From assembly GCF_002119665.1 (NCBI RefSeq), contig NZ_CP021111.1:2914001-2978000 (forward strand): a stretch of DNA of 64,000 nucleotides, read 5' to 3'. This stretch comes from Bordetella genomosp. 13. GTDB lineage: Bacteria > Pseudomonadota > Gammaproteobacteria > Burkholderiales > Burkholderiaceae_B. Below the pieces are notes generated by a model that searched no databases, was not told where the DNA came from, and saw only the letters and a list, made by a program, of their open reading frames with translations. Shown here piece after piece: positions 8,430 through 15,753 of the stretch (position 1 is the first letter of the stretch; the number at the start of each line of letters is the position of its first letter). A program made the position numbers and the translations under genes.

Positions 8430-8615
8430 TCAAGCAGCGTCTCTGGCTGCGACGCGATCCACAATCCAGTCTTGGATCTCCCGCTCGACCCAAGCCACGC
8501 GGCCACCTCCTAGGGGGACAGCTTTCGGAAAGCATCCATCGGAGATGTACTTGTAGATGGTAGATCGGCGTAGCCCGGTCGCTCGAGTCACATCGTTGAG
8601 ACGAATAAGTCGCAT
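8430..8615 (-). CDS. AlpA-family excisionase-like transcriptional regulator
   Basis: A 61-residue protein with the AlpA/MerR-like winged helix: IRLNDVTRATGLRRSTIYKY (start) and FPKAVPLGGGRVAWVEREI (wing), the standard pattern of phage P4 Vis and AlpA. It has GGAGTG eight bases before the ATG. In satellites and islands these proteins regulate integrase and excision genes. It is co-oriented with the Gp2-like gene. No integrase is present within the window. Confidence 0.88.
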   Translation of the reverse strand: MRLIRLNDVTRATGLRRSTIYKYISDGCFPKAVPLGGGRVAWVEREIQDWIVDRVAARDAA

Positions 8616-9160
8616 GGCGGCACTCCTGTCTGGTTAGTCCAGAACATCCAGGGCGGCAATATTTTTTTGCTGCTTCGCTCACCTTGTGCGTGTCGAGGCT
8701 CTCGCGCTTCCTGCTGACGCTCCACGCGGCTCAGCAGACTGGCCAACCTGCCTGCGTAAGACCATCGGCTTCTCGTTCTTGCAACGCTCCTCTAGCCGGG
8801 AAGCAGACCGGAAGGCTCGCGATGATTCGGATAGGTACTGTCAAAATTATCTTCTTTGCTTTGCGATGAAACCAGGTCATATTGCATCCGTTTCCAACTG
8901 GCATTTCATCGAAAAAGAGACTAATTTTCTATCGCCATTCCCATAAGCAATTGATTCTTCGCATTAAAATGCAAAATTCTTCCTTGATGACACTCTTGAA
9001 TACATTCAAGAATAGACTCTTGAATAGCTTCAACAAATCAGTCTTTTTAAATTCTTCGAAAGCATCCAGTAACGCTCCTATAAGCATTCCCCCATAACGC
9101 TTGAACAATGCAATAAACATTCTTTAAAATTGTCCATCGCTATGCAGCCATTGATGTCCT
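8616..9160. other. AT-rich intergenic region, 545 bases
   Basis: The second half of this region (from about 8840) has clearly lower GC than its neighbours. It contains a repeat/palindrome cluster (8992-9026) and several short open frames, including a 63-codon minus-strand frame at 8929-9120 rich in Phe, Leu and Lys, none with convincing coding evidence. It separates the AlpA/Gp2 pair from the divergent RHH-protein gene and is likely a regulatory or foreign-DNA segment. Confidence 0.5.
8992..9026. repeat. Direct and inverted CTTGAAT repeats
   Basis: ACTCTTGAATA occurs at 8992-9002 and again at 9016-9026 (24-base period), and the first copy is half of the palindrome TCTTGAAT-AC-ATTCAAGA (8994-9011). 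This is the pattern of protein-binding iterons or operator sites. Confidence 0.5.
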
Positions 9161-10021
9161 ATGCCGAACCGCGTGTCCGACAAGATTGCTTTTTTTGATC
9201 CTGCTAGACGATCCGAGTTTCCTATGACGAGGCGGCAAGCAATCTGGCTGTTCACGATGCTCGAGCGGGAGCGCGGCGAGGTCATCGCAGCGCCAATTGG
9301 ACAGGAAGGGGAGATCGACTGGGACGAGATGCGTACTCGCATCCACGACGTTTTAGACCAAAGCAACGGTCGCTATCTGTCCCTGCAAAGAGGGGTGGCG
9401 GAGATCCTGCCTGACGCCGATGTGCTCTGGATCACGACGGATGCGGAGCAACTCCAATGGCTACTAAAGGCTATTCGAGGCGAGGCCAGGCAAAAAGGCC
9501 GGGTTGGAGCACTAACCCGCTTACCACTCGAACCTAAGGATGAACTCTTGGCAGAGTTGGATCTATGGGAGACTCACCGGGACACCAAGCGTGACCTCAT
9601 CGAAAAGCTGCGTGACGGGTGGGTCGCTAGCAACAAGCGGCATCGGACGCTGCGCTGGTTCGATGACGACGAGTACGAGAAATGCGACCTTTTGTGGGCT
9701 TGGCTGCATAAGAATCGACCTTCTCTGGTGGAGGGCCGCAGATCGTTCGAGTTCCGAGTCCACGTCGAACACTTTTTCAATGACGCGGGCTTACGAGCTG
9801 ACGAAATCAACTACATCATCAACACGGTGAAGACCCGCTGGAGCCAGCGTAAGTACAGGGAGACGAACAAAGACAAAAAGCAGTTCAACTTCGTACTGTC
9901 GAAGAGTGCGGATCGAGCTTTGGACAAGCTGGCCAGCGCTCGTGGCGTTTCTCGCTCGCAGTTGCTCGATCTGCTGATCCACGAAGAGAAGGACCGAGGC
10001 CAGGCGAAGTCGAAGGGCTAG
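9161..10021 (+). CDS. Accessory protein with MatP-like C-terminal ribbon-helix-helix
   Basis: A 286-residue protein of unknown function. The C-terminal third resembles MatP-type DNA-binding proteins: a basic WSQRKYRETNKDKKQ segment followed by FNFVLSKSADRALDKLAS and GVSRSQLLDLLI, which reads as a beta-strand plus two helices. The N-terminal part is acidic and helical with no recognised domain. An alternative start lies 21 codons in (9224); neither has a clear ribosome binding site. It is the last gene before the tRNA-Pro and so lies where an integrase would normally be in an island. DNA binding is inferred. Confidence 0.5.
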   Translation: MPNRVSDKIAFFDPARRSEFPMTRRQAIWLFTMLERERGEVIAAPIGQEGEIDWDEMRTRIHDVLDQSNGRYLSLQRGVAEILPDADVLWITTDAEQLQWLLKAIRGEARQKGRVGALTRLPLEPKDELLAELDLWETHRDTKRDLIEKLRDGWVASNKRHRTLRWFDDDEYEKCDLLWAWLHKNRPSLVEGRRSFEFRVHVEHFFNDAGLRADEINYIINTVKTRWSQRKYRETNKDKKQFNFVLSKSADRALDKLASARGVSRSQLLDLLIHEEKDRGQAKSKG

Positions 10022-10045
10022 ACAGGAAAACACCTTGCCGGCGAC

Positions 10046-10069
10046 GGTGGGGTAAAAGGTGGGGTAAAA
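10046..10069. repeat. Tandem 12-bp direct repeat beside tRNA-Pro
   Basis: Two perfect adjacent copies of GGTGGGGTAAAA. Short GGGGTA-type repeats next to a tRNA 3' end are typical of integrase arm-binding sites at island borders, so this may be part of an attachment region. Confidence 0.5.
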
Positions 10070-10081
10070 AACTTGCCAAAG

Positions 10082-10117
10082 AAAAAGGCCTTACAGAGCC
10101 ACCTCTGTAAGGCCTTT
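10082..10117 (-). terminator. Terminator of tRNA-Pro
   Basis: Perfect 15-bp stem (AAAGGCCTTACAGAG and its complement) with a four-base loop, followed on the minus strand by five T residues, seven bases after the tRNA 3' end. Confidence 0.85.
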
Positions 10118-10124
10118 AATTCAT

Positions 10125-10201
10125 TGGTCGGGGCGGCGGGATTCGAACTCGCGACCCTCTGCTCCCAAAGCAGATGCGCTACCAGGCTGCGCTACGCCCC
10201 G
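10125..10201 (-). tRNA. tRNA-Pro (anticodon TGG)
   Basis: A 77-base gene on the minus strand. The acceptor stem is CGGGGCG/CGCCCCG, the D-loop contains AGCCTGGTAGC, the anticodon loop is CTTTGGGAG (anticodon TGG), and the T-loop is GTTCGAATC. A discriminator A and encoded CCA follow. A C as first base and these stems identify a proline tRNA. Its 3' end faces the accessory block to the left, the usual geometry for a tRNA used as an integration site. Confidence 0.95.
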
Positions 10202-10496
10202 ACGGAACTACTTGTTCAACCACCACGAAAAGCCGAAATCCAGCCTCTCGCGGCGATGGCGCTGAATTGTACCCTAGCCCGACGGCATGCCATGAAGCAC
10301 CGCACTTCTGCACGCTATCCCGCCCAACTTCACGCATTCGATCACCCCCAATCGAACCGCTTTCATACCTCGGTCGGGCAACCTGTTCCATCCCCGTGTT
10401 GCACTTCGACGCTCCCGCGCGACACACTCGGCCCGGCGCCCGCATTGTTGAATACAATGGCGGGCTACACCGACCAAGCAGGCAACACGCAAGAAC
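10202..10496. promoter_or_regulatory. Divergent promoter region between tRNA-Pro and proQ
   Basis: No gene. A TACAAT -10-like hexamer at 10453-10458 lies about 40 bases before the proQ start. A minus-strand TACAAT (10266-10271) could serve the tRNA, although it would imply a 65-base leader. The -35 elements are not convincing. Confidence 0.35.
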
Positions 10497-11573
10497 ATGG
10501 GATTCGAACAACTGGCTGCGCTCCGAGACCTGTTGGCCAAGCAGAAGGCTGACGAGCGGCAGGAACAGGCCAAGCAGCAGCCGCGCCAGCCCAAGGGCGG
10601 CGGCAAGCCTGGCGACAAGCACGGGGCCAAGCCAAATCAAGCCAAGGCAGGTGGCAAGCCCGCCGGCGAGGGCGCCAACGCCGGGCGACCGAATCGCGGC
10701 AACCAGAATCGCCAGGGCGAAGGTCGCCCGGGCGAAGGACGTCACGGCAAGCCGGGCGAAGGACGCGGTCCGCGTCCGCAGGGCGAGGCTCGCGGCGGCG
10801 GTCGTCCGGGCCAACAGCGCCGCGCCGAGAAGCCGCAAGAGCCGCCGCGCGATCCGTTGCTGGTGGCCATCGGCCGGCTGCAGAAGCATTTCCCGAAGGC
10901 ATTCCCCAAGCGTCCCGATCCGCGTGTGCCGCTGAAGCTGGGCATCATCGAGGATCTGTACGCGCATGCGGGCAAGCTGCATCTGAGCGAAGACGAGATC
11001 AAGCAGGCCGTGGCCACCTGGTGCTCGGCGCAGCGCTACTGGGCTTGCCTGGTGAAGGACGCGCCGCGGCTGGACCTGAATGGCGAGCCTGCCGGTACCG
11101 TAACGCCTGCAGAGGCCGCTCACGCCAGCTTCCTGGCGCGCAAGCAGCGCAAGGAGAAGCAGCAGGCCGAGAAGGCGGAGAAGGCCGCGGCGCAAGCGGC
11201 GGCGGCTGGTGGGGCAGGTGCGGCCGGCGCCACGGCGACGGATGCAGCCCAGGGCCAGGATGGATCAGCTGTGCAGGCTGCCGATACTAGCGAGCATGCT
11301 GGTGCGGACGGCTCGGCAAAGGATGCCGACACCCCCGCGACGCAGACCGACGCAGCCGCCGCTCAGAAAGCTACAGGCGCGGCCGAAGGCCAGGCGCCGT
11401 GGGACGAATCGGCCCAGACCGGCGTGGACGCCGAGCAGCAGTCGGCCGATGCCGACAAGCCGGATGCCGAAGCCGAACAGAACAAGCCGGAGACCGAGGC
11501 AGCTTCGGTGACTTCGGACGCGTCCACTTCGGAACAAACGGCAGACGACGCCGAGCAACGCTCCCGGTCCTGA
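10497..11573 (+). CDS. proQ: ProQ/FinO-domain RNA chaperone
   Basis: A 358-residue RNA-binding protein. The ProQ/FinO fold spans about residues 120-205 (DPLLVAIGRLQKHFPKAF ... PLKLGIIEDLYAH ... LSEDEIKQAVATWCSAQRYWACL). It is flanked by a 110-residue basic Gly/Pro/Arg/Lys-rich N-terminal tail that probably contacts RNA and by a 150-residue Ala/Asp/Glu-rich acidic C-terminal tail. ProQ-family proteins bind structured sRNAs and mRNA 3' ends. Both tails are unusually long for the family, with low-complexity composition. It appears monocistronic, with a strong terminator 65 bases after the stop. Confidence 0.9.
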   Translation: MGFEQLAALRDLLAKQKADERQEQAKQQPRQPKGGGKPGDKHGAKPNQAKAGGKPAGEGANAGRPNRGNQNRQGEGRPGEGRHGKPGEGRGPRPQGEARGGGRPGQQRRAEKPQEPPRDPLLVAIGRLQKHFPKAFPKRPDPRVPLKLGIIEDLYAHAGKLHLSEDEIKQAVATWCSAQRYWACLVKDAPRLDLNGEPAGTVTPAEAAHASFLARKQRKEKQQAEKAEKAAAQAAAAGGAGAAGATATDAAQGQDGSAVQAADTSEHAGADGSAKDADTPATQTDAAAAQKATGAAEGQAPWDESAQTGVDAEQQSADADKPDAEAEQNKPETEAASVTSDASTSEQTADDAEQRSRS

Positions 11574-11637
11574 TCGCGGCCAGGGCGGCCAATGCCGACC
11601 CTGGATCGCCTTCGAACTGCCTGCCCGCATAAACGAT

Positions 11638-11671
11638 CGGCCCCTTGCGCATCACGATGCGCAAGGGGCCG
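11638..11671. terminator. Strong hairpin after proQ (bidirectional)
   Basis: CGGCCCCTTGCGCATC / GATGCGCAAGGGGCCG, a 15-16-bp perfect stem, between convergent genes (proQ and the minus-strand membrane protein). The T-runs are poor, but the position fits a shared terminator. Confidence 0.65.
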
Positions 11672-11750
11672 AAGCTTTCTCGTTCCGGCGCGGCGCCCCG
11701 CCCTGCTCCTTGAATCGGAAAGCAGAGCCTGGCGCCTACGCCCTACAGGT

Positions 11751-12194
11751 TCAATGCGCCAGCCGATAAGGCCGACGCCGCGCCCCGTGGAACACCGGCT
11801 GCAACTGCAACTGCGCCGCCGCCCGCCGGGCGCGAGCCCCGGACAGCGACTGCACCAGATGCGGCGGACGCGACGCATGCCGGGCCTGGCGCAAGGAATA
11901 CGCATGCTCGGCGGCCACTGGCTGCAGTTGGTAATCGCTCATGTCGGCATCGATGCGGGCCAGATGAAACAGCAGCGCCACACAGGTGAGCAGGCCTGCG
12001 CCGACCAGCAGCCAACCCGGGCTACCCATCGACGGCACGACCAGCAGTGGTCCGACCACGCCGGTAAGAGGCGCCACGAGGGCAAACGTCATGAGGGCTC
12101 GACGGCGTGCCTGGAACAGTTCATTCCAGGCGGCGCGACCTGCCTGGTCGGCTGCCGGGTTGCGAGAACGGTCGAACATCGTTGCAGTCATCAT
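11751..12194 (-). CDS. Small inner-membrane hypothetical protein
   Basis: A 147-residue protein with two closely spaced hydrophobic segments (ALMTFALVAPLTGVVGPLLVV and GWLLVGAGLLTCVALLFHL) and a basic, arginine- and histidine-rich C-terminal tail, so probably a membrane hairpin with both ends in the cytoplasm. The start at 12194 is chosen because AGGAGGAGC lies just upstream (tandem ATGATG); the open frame extends ten codons further without a site. No family was recognised. Confidence 0.6.
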   Translation of the reverse strand: MMTATMFDRSRNPAADQAGRAAWNELFQARRRALMTFALVAPLTGVVGPLLVVPSMGSPGWLLVGAGLLTCVALLFHLARIDADMSDYQLQPVAAEHAYSLRQARHASRPPHLVQSLSGARARRAAAQLQLQPVFHGARRRPYRLAH

Positions 12195-12240
12195 CAGCTC
12201 CTCCTGCCGATTGATATTGCGCACTGATACCTACGTTCTG

Positions 12241-12261
12241 CCGGCGGGGGTGTGCCGCCGG
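12241..12261. repeat. Small hairpin in the 5' region of the membrane protein gene
   Basis: CCGGCGG / CCGCCGG inverted repeat with a 7-base loop, in the 211-base gap between the RES toxin stop and the membrane-protein start. It could end the toxin transcript; no T-run is seen on the minus strand. Confidence 0.4.
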
Positions 12262-12405
12262 GGTTTGTCTCTTTGCTTTGAATGATTTTTGGTTGATATA
12301 ACAAATACTCCTTTCCCGTAGCAGGCGCAAGTTTTGGCGCACAGGGAGTTATCCCTATGGCGTAATGCGGCCCGCCAGAGGACGGAGAATTTTGCCCCTG
12401 GAAGG

Positions 12406-12888
12406 TCAGGGTTTGGCCAGCCAGTCCCGGTCCACTGACCAGGCGGCCACGCCGCCGAACAGTTCGGATCGTTCTTCGAAGGGCTGCTCGGCAACGAAGC
12501 GCACCCGGCAGTCGGCCGCGCCGGGATGCGCGCAGTTCAGCAGATACTGTTCCCCGCCCGCCAGGGTCGGCACTTTGAACATGAGATCGGTGCCGGCCTC
12601 GAGCCATGCATGCCCCAGTGCCCGCGTGGCCGGCAGGTCGGTGCGCCAGTTGCGCGGCGGCGTGCATACGTGCACGCGCGCGGCTTCAGGCACCTGCACT
12701 TCCAGCAGGCGATAAGCGCGGGGCAACTGGCGCGGGTGTCCGGCCTCGACCAGCGCCAGGCGGGCGCAGATCGCGGCCAAGGGCGTGGAATCGAGCAGCA
12801 CCACGTGGGCGCCGGCGGGCAGCCATCGCCCGCCCGGGTAGAATCCGCCGCTCAAGAGGCCGCTATTGCTTAGACGCCACAGCTGCAT
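12406..12888 (-). CDS. RES-domain toxin (NAD-depleting type)
   Basis: A 160-residue RES-family protein, the toxin of Res-Xre/MbcT-MbcA systems, which degrade NAD+ by phosphorolysis or ADP-ribosylation. Diagnostic features are the N-terminal LWRLS arginine, GGRWLPAG (the GGRWN-like motif), an LALVEAG helix, and the ALGHAWLEAG...LMFKVPTL...YLLNCAHP block (about residues 95-135) that matches the GxxWL...VPS...NYLLNP...HP pattern. The ATG overlaps the antitoxin stop as TGATG, implying translational coupling. Family is firm; enzymatic activity is inferred. Confidence 0.85.
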   Translation of the reverse strand: MQLWRLSNSGLLSGGFYPGGRWLPAGAHVVLLDSTPLAAICARLALVEAGHPRQLPRAYRLLEVQVPEAARVHVCTPPRNWRTDLPATRALGHAWLEAGTDLMFKVPTLAGGEQYLLNCAHPGAADCRVRFVAEQPFEERSELFGGVAAWSVDRDWLAKP

Positions 12889-13379
12889 CACGGACCATTC
12901 CCTTCTTCGATATTCAGCAACCAGCGCTCGATGTGGCCGGCATGACGCGCCGAGCCGATGAGCCGGACGGGCACGACGCCATACAGCTGCGCCTTGGGCG
13001 TGGACAGCCATTGGCGAGCCAGCTCGTCGTCGCCGAACACCAGTTCGGCCAGCCACACCAGGCGCAGCAGGCGGTATAGCGCCACGGCCTCGGTGGGACG
13101 CAGCGCCGCCGCGTCGTGGGGTTCGTGCAGAGCATTGATGGTGGGCACCAGCTCCAGCCACTCGGGATGCCGCGGAATCGCTTCGCGCAGCACGGGAAAA
13201 AGCTTGATGCCCAGCGTGGCGCTGCGTGTGGCGCGGCTATGCCCCACCACTTTGCGCAGACGTGCATTCAGCACGTCGCGCACGTTGCGATAAGACAGGC
13301 GTACCGGAGCGCTCGCCTTACTTGGCGGCGTCGACGGCACTCTGGAGCGCCTTGCCGTCGATACTGACAGTTCCCGCAT
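12888..13379 (-). CDS. Xre/MbcA/ParS-type antitoxin
   Basis: A 163-residue partner of the RES toxin. The C-terminal half carries the MbcA/ParS/Xre toxin-binding domain: LRPTEAVALYRLLRLVWLAELVFGDDELARQWL ... and the terminal RLIGSARHAGHIERWLLNIEEG helix. The N-terminal half (YRNVRDVLNARLRKVVGHSRATRSATLG) would be the Xre-like DNA-binding part. The start at 13379 is preferred because GAGGG lies nine bases upstream; the more distal ATG at 13412 has no such site. The coding start overlaps the 3' end of the upstream PPIase gene by 62 bases, an unusual arrangement that ties the two transcripts together. Confidence 0.8.
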   Translation of the reverse strand: MRELSVSTARRSRVPSTPPSKASAPVRLSYRNVRDVLNARLRKVVGHSRATRSATLGIKLFPVLREAIPRHPEWLELVPTINALHEPHDAAALRPTEAVALYRLLRLVWLAELVFGDDELARQWLSTPKAQLYGVVPVRLIGSARHAGHIERWLLNIEEGNGP

Positions 13380-14328
13380 TGAGGAGTCCCTCGAGATAGG
13401 CTCGCGCGGCATCTTGCTGGCGTTGCGCGCGCATGGTGTCGCGCAGTTGCACTTGCATCTCGGTCAGCGGTACCTGGCGCGATTCGCGCACGTCGACCAG
13501 CTTGACGATATGCAAACCGCTGGGCAGCTGCACGACATCGCTGACTTCGCCCTTCTTCAGCCGCTGGACCGTACCGCGCAACTCCGGCACCACCTGCTGC
13601 AGGGGGATGAAGCCCGTGTCTCCGCCGCGAGCGGCGCTTTCCTTGTCTTGCGAACTTTCCTTCACCAGCTGCGCGAAGTCGGCTTGCGGCGCGCGGGCGC
13701 GCTTGAGCAGTTCGGCGGCCTTCTTGCGTGCGGCGGCGACGGCCTCGGCATCGTTGTACGGCGCGGCCAGGAAGATCTGGCTGAGGCGGTACGACGCGGG
13801 CTGCACGAAACGGTCTTTGTTCTGTTCGTAGGCCTGTTGCAGTTCGGCTTCGGACGGATAGGTGTCCGGCGGCATGCTGACCGAATCCAGATACGAACGC
13901 AGCACGATCTGCTCTTCGGCGGCCTTGATGGCGCGCTGTATCTCGAGCTTGTCGGTCCATGCCTGGTTGCGTGCCTGCGCGATGAGCGCCTTTTCCGCGA
14001 GGCGGCTGCGGGCGATCTGCTCGAGCGCGGCGCGGTTGGCGGCCAGTTGCTGGCGCTGCGCCGGCGGCAGCGAGCTGAGCACCTGCTGCATGTCTTCGGC
14101 GCTGACCGTCAGGTTGCCCATGGTGACCACCGCGGGCGAGTTGCTGGCGGGCTGGGCAGCTGCGGGCTTGCTGGCGGGTTGAGCGGCAGCGGCCTTGGTG
14201 TCGGCGGGCTTCTGCGTCTGCTCGGCATTGCCCTTGTCGCCGCAGCCGCACAGCACCAGCGCCAAACCGAATGCACTCATCCAGCGCATCCGCAGCGCCG
14301 CCTTGTCCTGGTTCTTCATCACAGTCAT
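13318..14328 (-). CDS. Parvulin-type peptidyl-prolyl isomerase lipoprotein
   Basis: A 336-residue periplasmic chaperone/foldase. A signal with lipobox (LVLCGCG; the cysteine is residue 27-28) predicts a lipoprotein, followed by an Ala/Pro/Lys linker, a SurA-N-like helical domain (residues about 70-190) and a PpiC rotamase domain (about 185-295: YRLSQIFLA ... DFAQLVKESSQD ... GGDTGFIPLQQVVPEL ... PSGLHIVKLVD). A second ATG three codons in has better spacing to GGA. It is the last gene of the two-partner-secretion operon; a PpiC-type gene also closes the homologous P. aeruginosa Pdt cluster. It probably helps fold outer-membrane or secreted proteins of the cluster. Confidence 0.85.
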   Translation of the reverse strand: MTVMKNQDKAALRMRWMSAFGLALVLCGCGDKGNAEQTQKPADTKAAAAQPASKPAAAQPASNSPAVVTMGNLTVSAEDMQQVLSSLPPAQRQQLAANRAALEQIARSRLAEKALIAQARNQAWTDKLEIQRAIKAAEEQIVLRSYLDSVSMPPDTYPSEAELQQAYEQNKDRFVQPASYRLSQIFLAAPYNDAEAVAAARKKAAELLKRARAPQADFAQLVKESSQDKESAARGGDTGFIPLQQVVPELRGTVQRLKKGEVSDVVQLPSGLHIVKLVDVRESRQVPLTEMQVQLRDTMRAQRQQDAARAYLEGLLNAGTVSIDGKALQSAVDAAK

Positions 14329-14387
14329 TCCATTCGATACGGGCCGCGAGGCCGGGGGAGAATGCTACCCGGTTCGCGGCCGGGACA

Positions 14388-14915
14388 TCACGCCTTGGTC
14401 TTGCCCTTGCCGGCCTCGGCCTCGGCCGTTTCGGCGGCGACGGCAGCCTCGACAGCGGCGGGCTCATCGCCGTGGCCATCTTGGGCAGCCTGCGCTTCGG
14501 TGGCGTACTGGCGCAGGAACAGCAGGAACTCCTGCAGCAGGCGGTCCCACAGTTCGGTGGTGGCTCGCAGGTGGTTCTCGGACACGCCGCCGGCGGCGAT
14601 CACGTCCATCTCGAGGACCAGGAAGGTGCCTTGCTGGGCCATGCGCGCGAAGCGCTTGCCGATGTTCCAGGCCTCGACCAGGCCCTGGGGCAGCTCACCC
14701 TGCACGCGCAGCGCGCAGCTGAGCGTGTAGTCGACGAACTCGCCTTCGGTGCGCGCGGGATTGCCGAAGCGGACGGCGAAGCCGATGCCTTGCGTGGCGC
14801 TCAGCAGTTGCACCATGCCGTTCTGCTCGGTGCTGGTAACCCGATACCCCATGCTCTGGAGGATTTCTTGCAGCTTGGCTGCGCTGAGGGATTGGATCAG
14901 GGTGGTATCCGTCAT
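14388..14915 (-). CDS. YbjN domain-containing protein
   Basis: A 175-residue YbjN/DUF1790-like protein, a type III-chaperone-like fold. The domain covers residues about 8-140 (ELQSMGY-like start, VRFGNPART, DYTLSCALRVQG, WNIGKRFARM ... FLVLEMDV). The tail is Ala/Glu/Lys rich. There is no signal peptide, so it is cytoplasmic. It lies between the coiled-coil protein and the PPIase in the same operon. Members of this family are linked to secretion or stress but have no defined reaction. Confidence 0.75.
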   Translation of the reverse strand: MTDTTLIQSLSAAKLQEILQSMGYRVTSTEQNGMVQLLSATQGIGFAVRFGNPARTEGEFVDYTLSCALRVQGELPQGLVEAWNIGKRFARMAQQGTFLVLEMDVIAAGGVSENHLRATTELWDRLLQEFLLFLRQYATEAQAAQDGHGDEPAAVEAAVAAETAEAEAGKGKTKA

Positions 14916-14990
14916 TTGAAAGTCTCGTGCGTGTGGAAACGTCCCGGCGGCGGATATGCCGCCGGGGTACTGCGGGTCAGACCGCCGCGA

Positions 14991-15746
14991 TCATTGCTGG
15001 ACCGGCTTGCCTTCGGGTTGCTGCTGTTGCTGCTGTTGCTGCTGTTGCGCCATGCGCGGGTCGTACTTGCCGTCGTACAGCTTGTCGCCGTAGGCCTGGG
15101 CCTGCTCGTCGAACTGCACGCGGGCTTCGCGCGCCAGCGGCTGGCGGATCTTCAGCAGGTCGCCGGTGCTGAACGATTCGTACGCGGCAAGGATTTCCTT
15201 GCCCGCCGCGTACATCTGGTCGTTCTTCTGCTCGCACAGCTTCAGCTGCGAATCGCGCTCGGTAAGCGCGACCTGCAGCTTGCGGCCCTCGGCGTCCTTG
15301 GCGCGGGCGATGCCCAGCAGCTCGTCGTACGCGGCCTTGAACTTGCCGAGCTGCTCGTTGCTGGCGGCCGCCTGGGCGCGTGCGGCGTCGCGCACCGCTT
15401 CCTGCTGCTGCGCCATCTGTTCGGCCTGGCCTTGCGCCTTGCCGAGCTGCGCGCGCAACTGCTCCAGTTCTTTCTGGGCAGCGTCGCGCTGGGTCTCGGC
15501 GGTGGTCTTGGCGGCGTTCAGCTGGGCCTGCTGGCTTTGCAGCTGCTGCAGCTGTTGCGTGGCGCTGCGCAGTTGCGTGCGCAGGCGTTCTTCCATGGTC
15601 TGGGCCTGGACGGGCGACACCGCCATCATGGCGGCCATCGCCGCGGCGGTGGCCTTCAGCGCCCAGGCGACCTGCCGCAGCGCCGGGGACATCGGCGCCT
15701 TGGCGGCGCGCGGGGCGCGCGCGAGTTGAGATGAGTGGCTGTTCAT
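14991..15746 (-). CDS. Secreted coiled-coil protein with poly-Gln tail
   Basis: A 251-residue exported protein. It starts MNSHSSQLAR; a signal-like hydrophobic segment (ALKATAAAMAAMMAVSPVQAQ) ends at about residue 49. Residues about 55-125 are a long Gln/Glu/Ala coiled coil (QQLQQLQSQQAQLNAAK, QRDAAQKELEQLRAQLGKAQ), and a compact C-terminal region precedes a run of nine to ten glutamines. It begins seven bases after the porin stop, so the two are co-transcribed. The coding DNA for the glutamine run is a CAG/CAA repeat prone to slippage. A periplasmic spanner or porin-associated role is inference. Confidence 0.65.
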   Translation of the reverse strand: MNSHSSQLARAPRAAKAPMSPALRQVAWALKATAAAMAAMMAVSPVQAQTMEERLRTQLRSATQQLQQLQSQQAQLNAAKTTAETQRDAAQKELEQLRAQLGKAQGQAEQMAQQQEAVRDAARAQAAASNEQLGKFKAAYDELLGIARAKDAEGRKLQVALTERDSQLKLCEQKNDQMYAAGKEILAAYESFSTGDLLKIRQPLAREARVQFDEQAQAYGDKLYDGKYDPRMAQQQQQQQQQQPEGKPVQQ

Positions 15747-15753
15747 GATGGGA

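Noticed and set aside
8929..9120. 63-codon minus-strand open frame rich in Phe/Leu/Lys
   Set aside because: It runs through the CTTGAAT repeats, has no ribosome site and no family; likely chance in AT-rich DNA.
14271..15734. 487-codon plus-strand frame opposite YbjN and coiled-coil genes
   Set aside because: Mirror frame with Leu/Ala runs from CAG repeats, no signal or domain.
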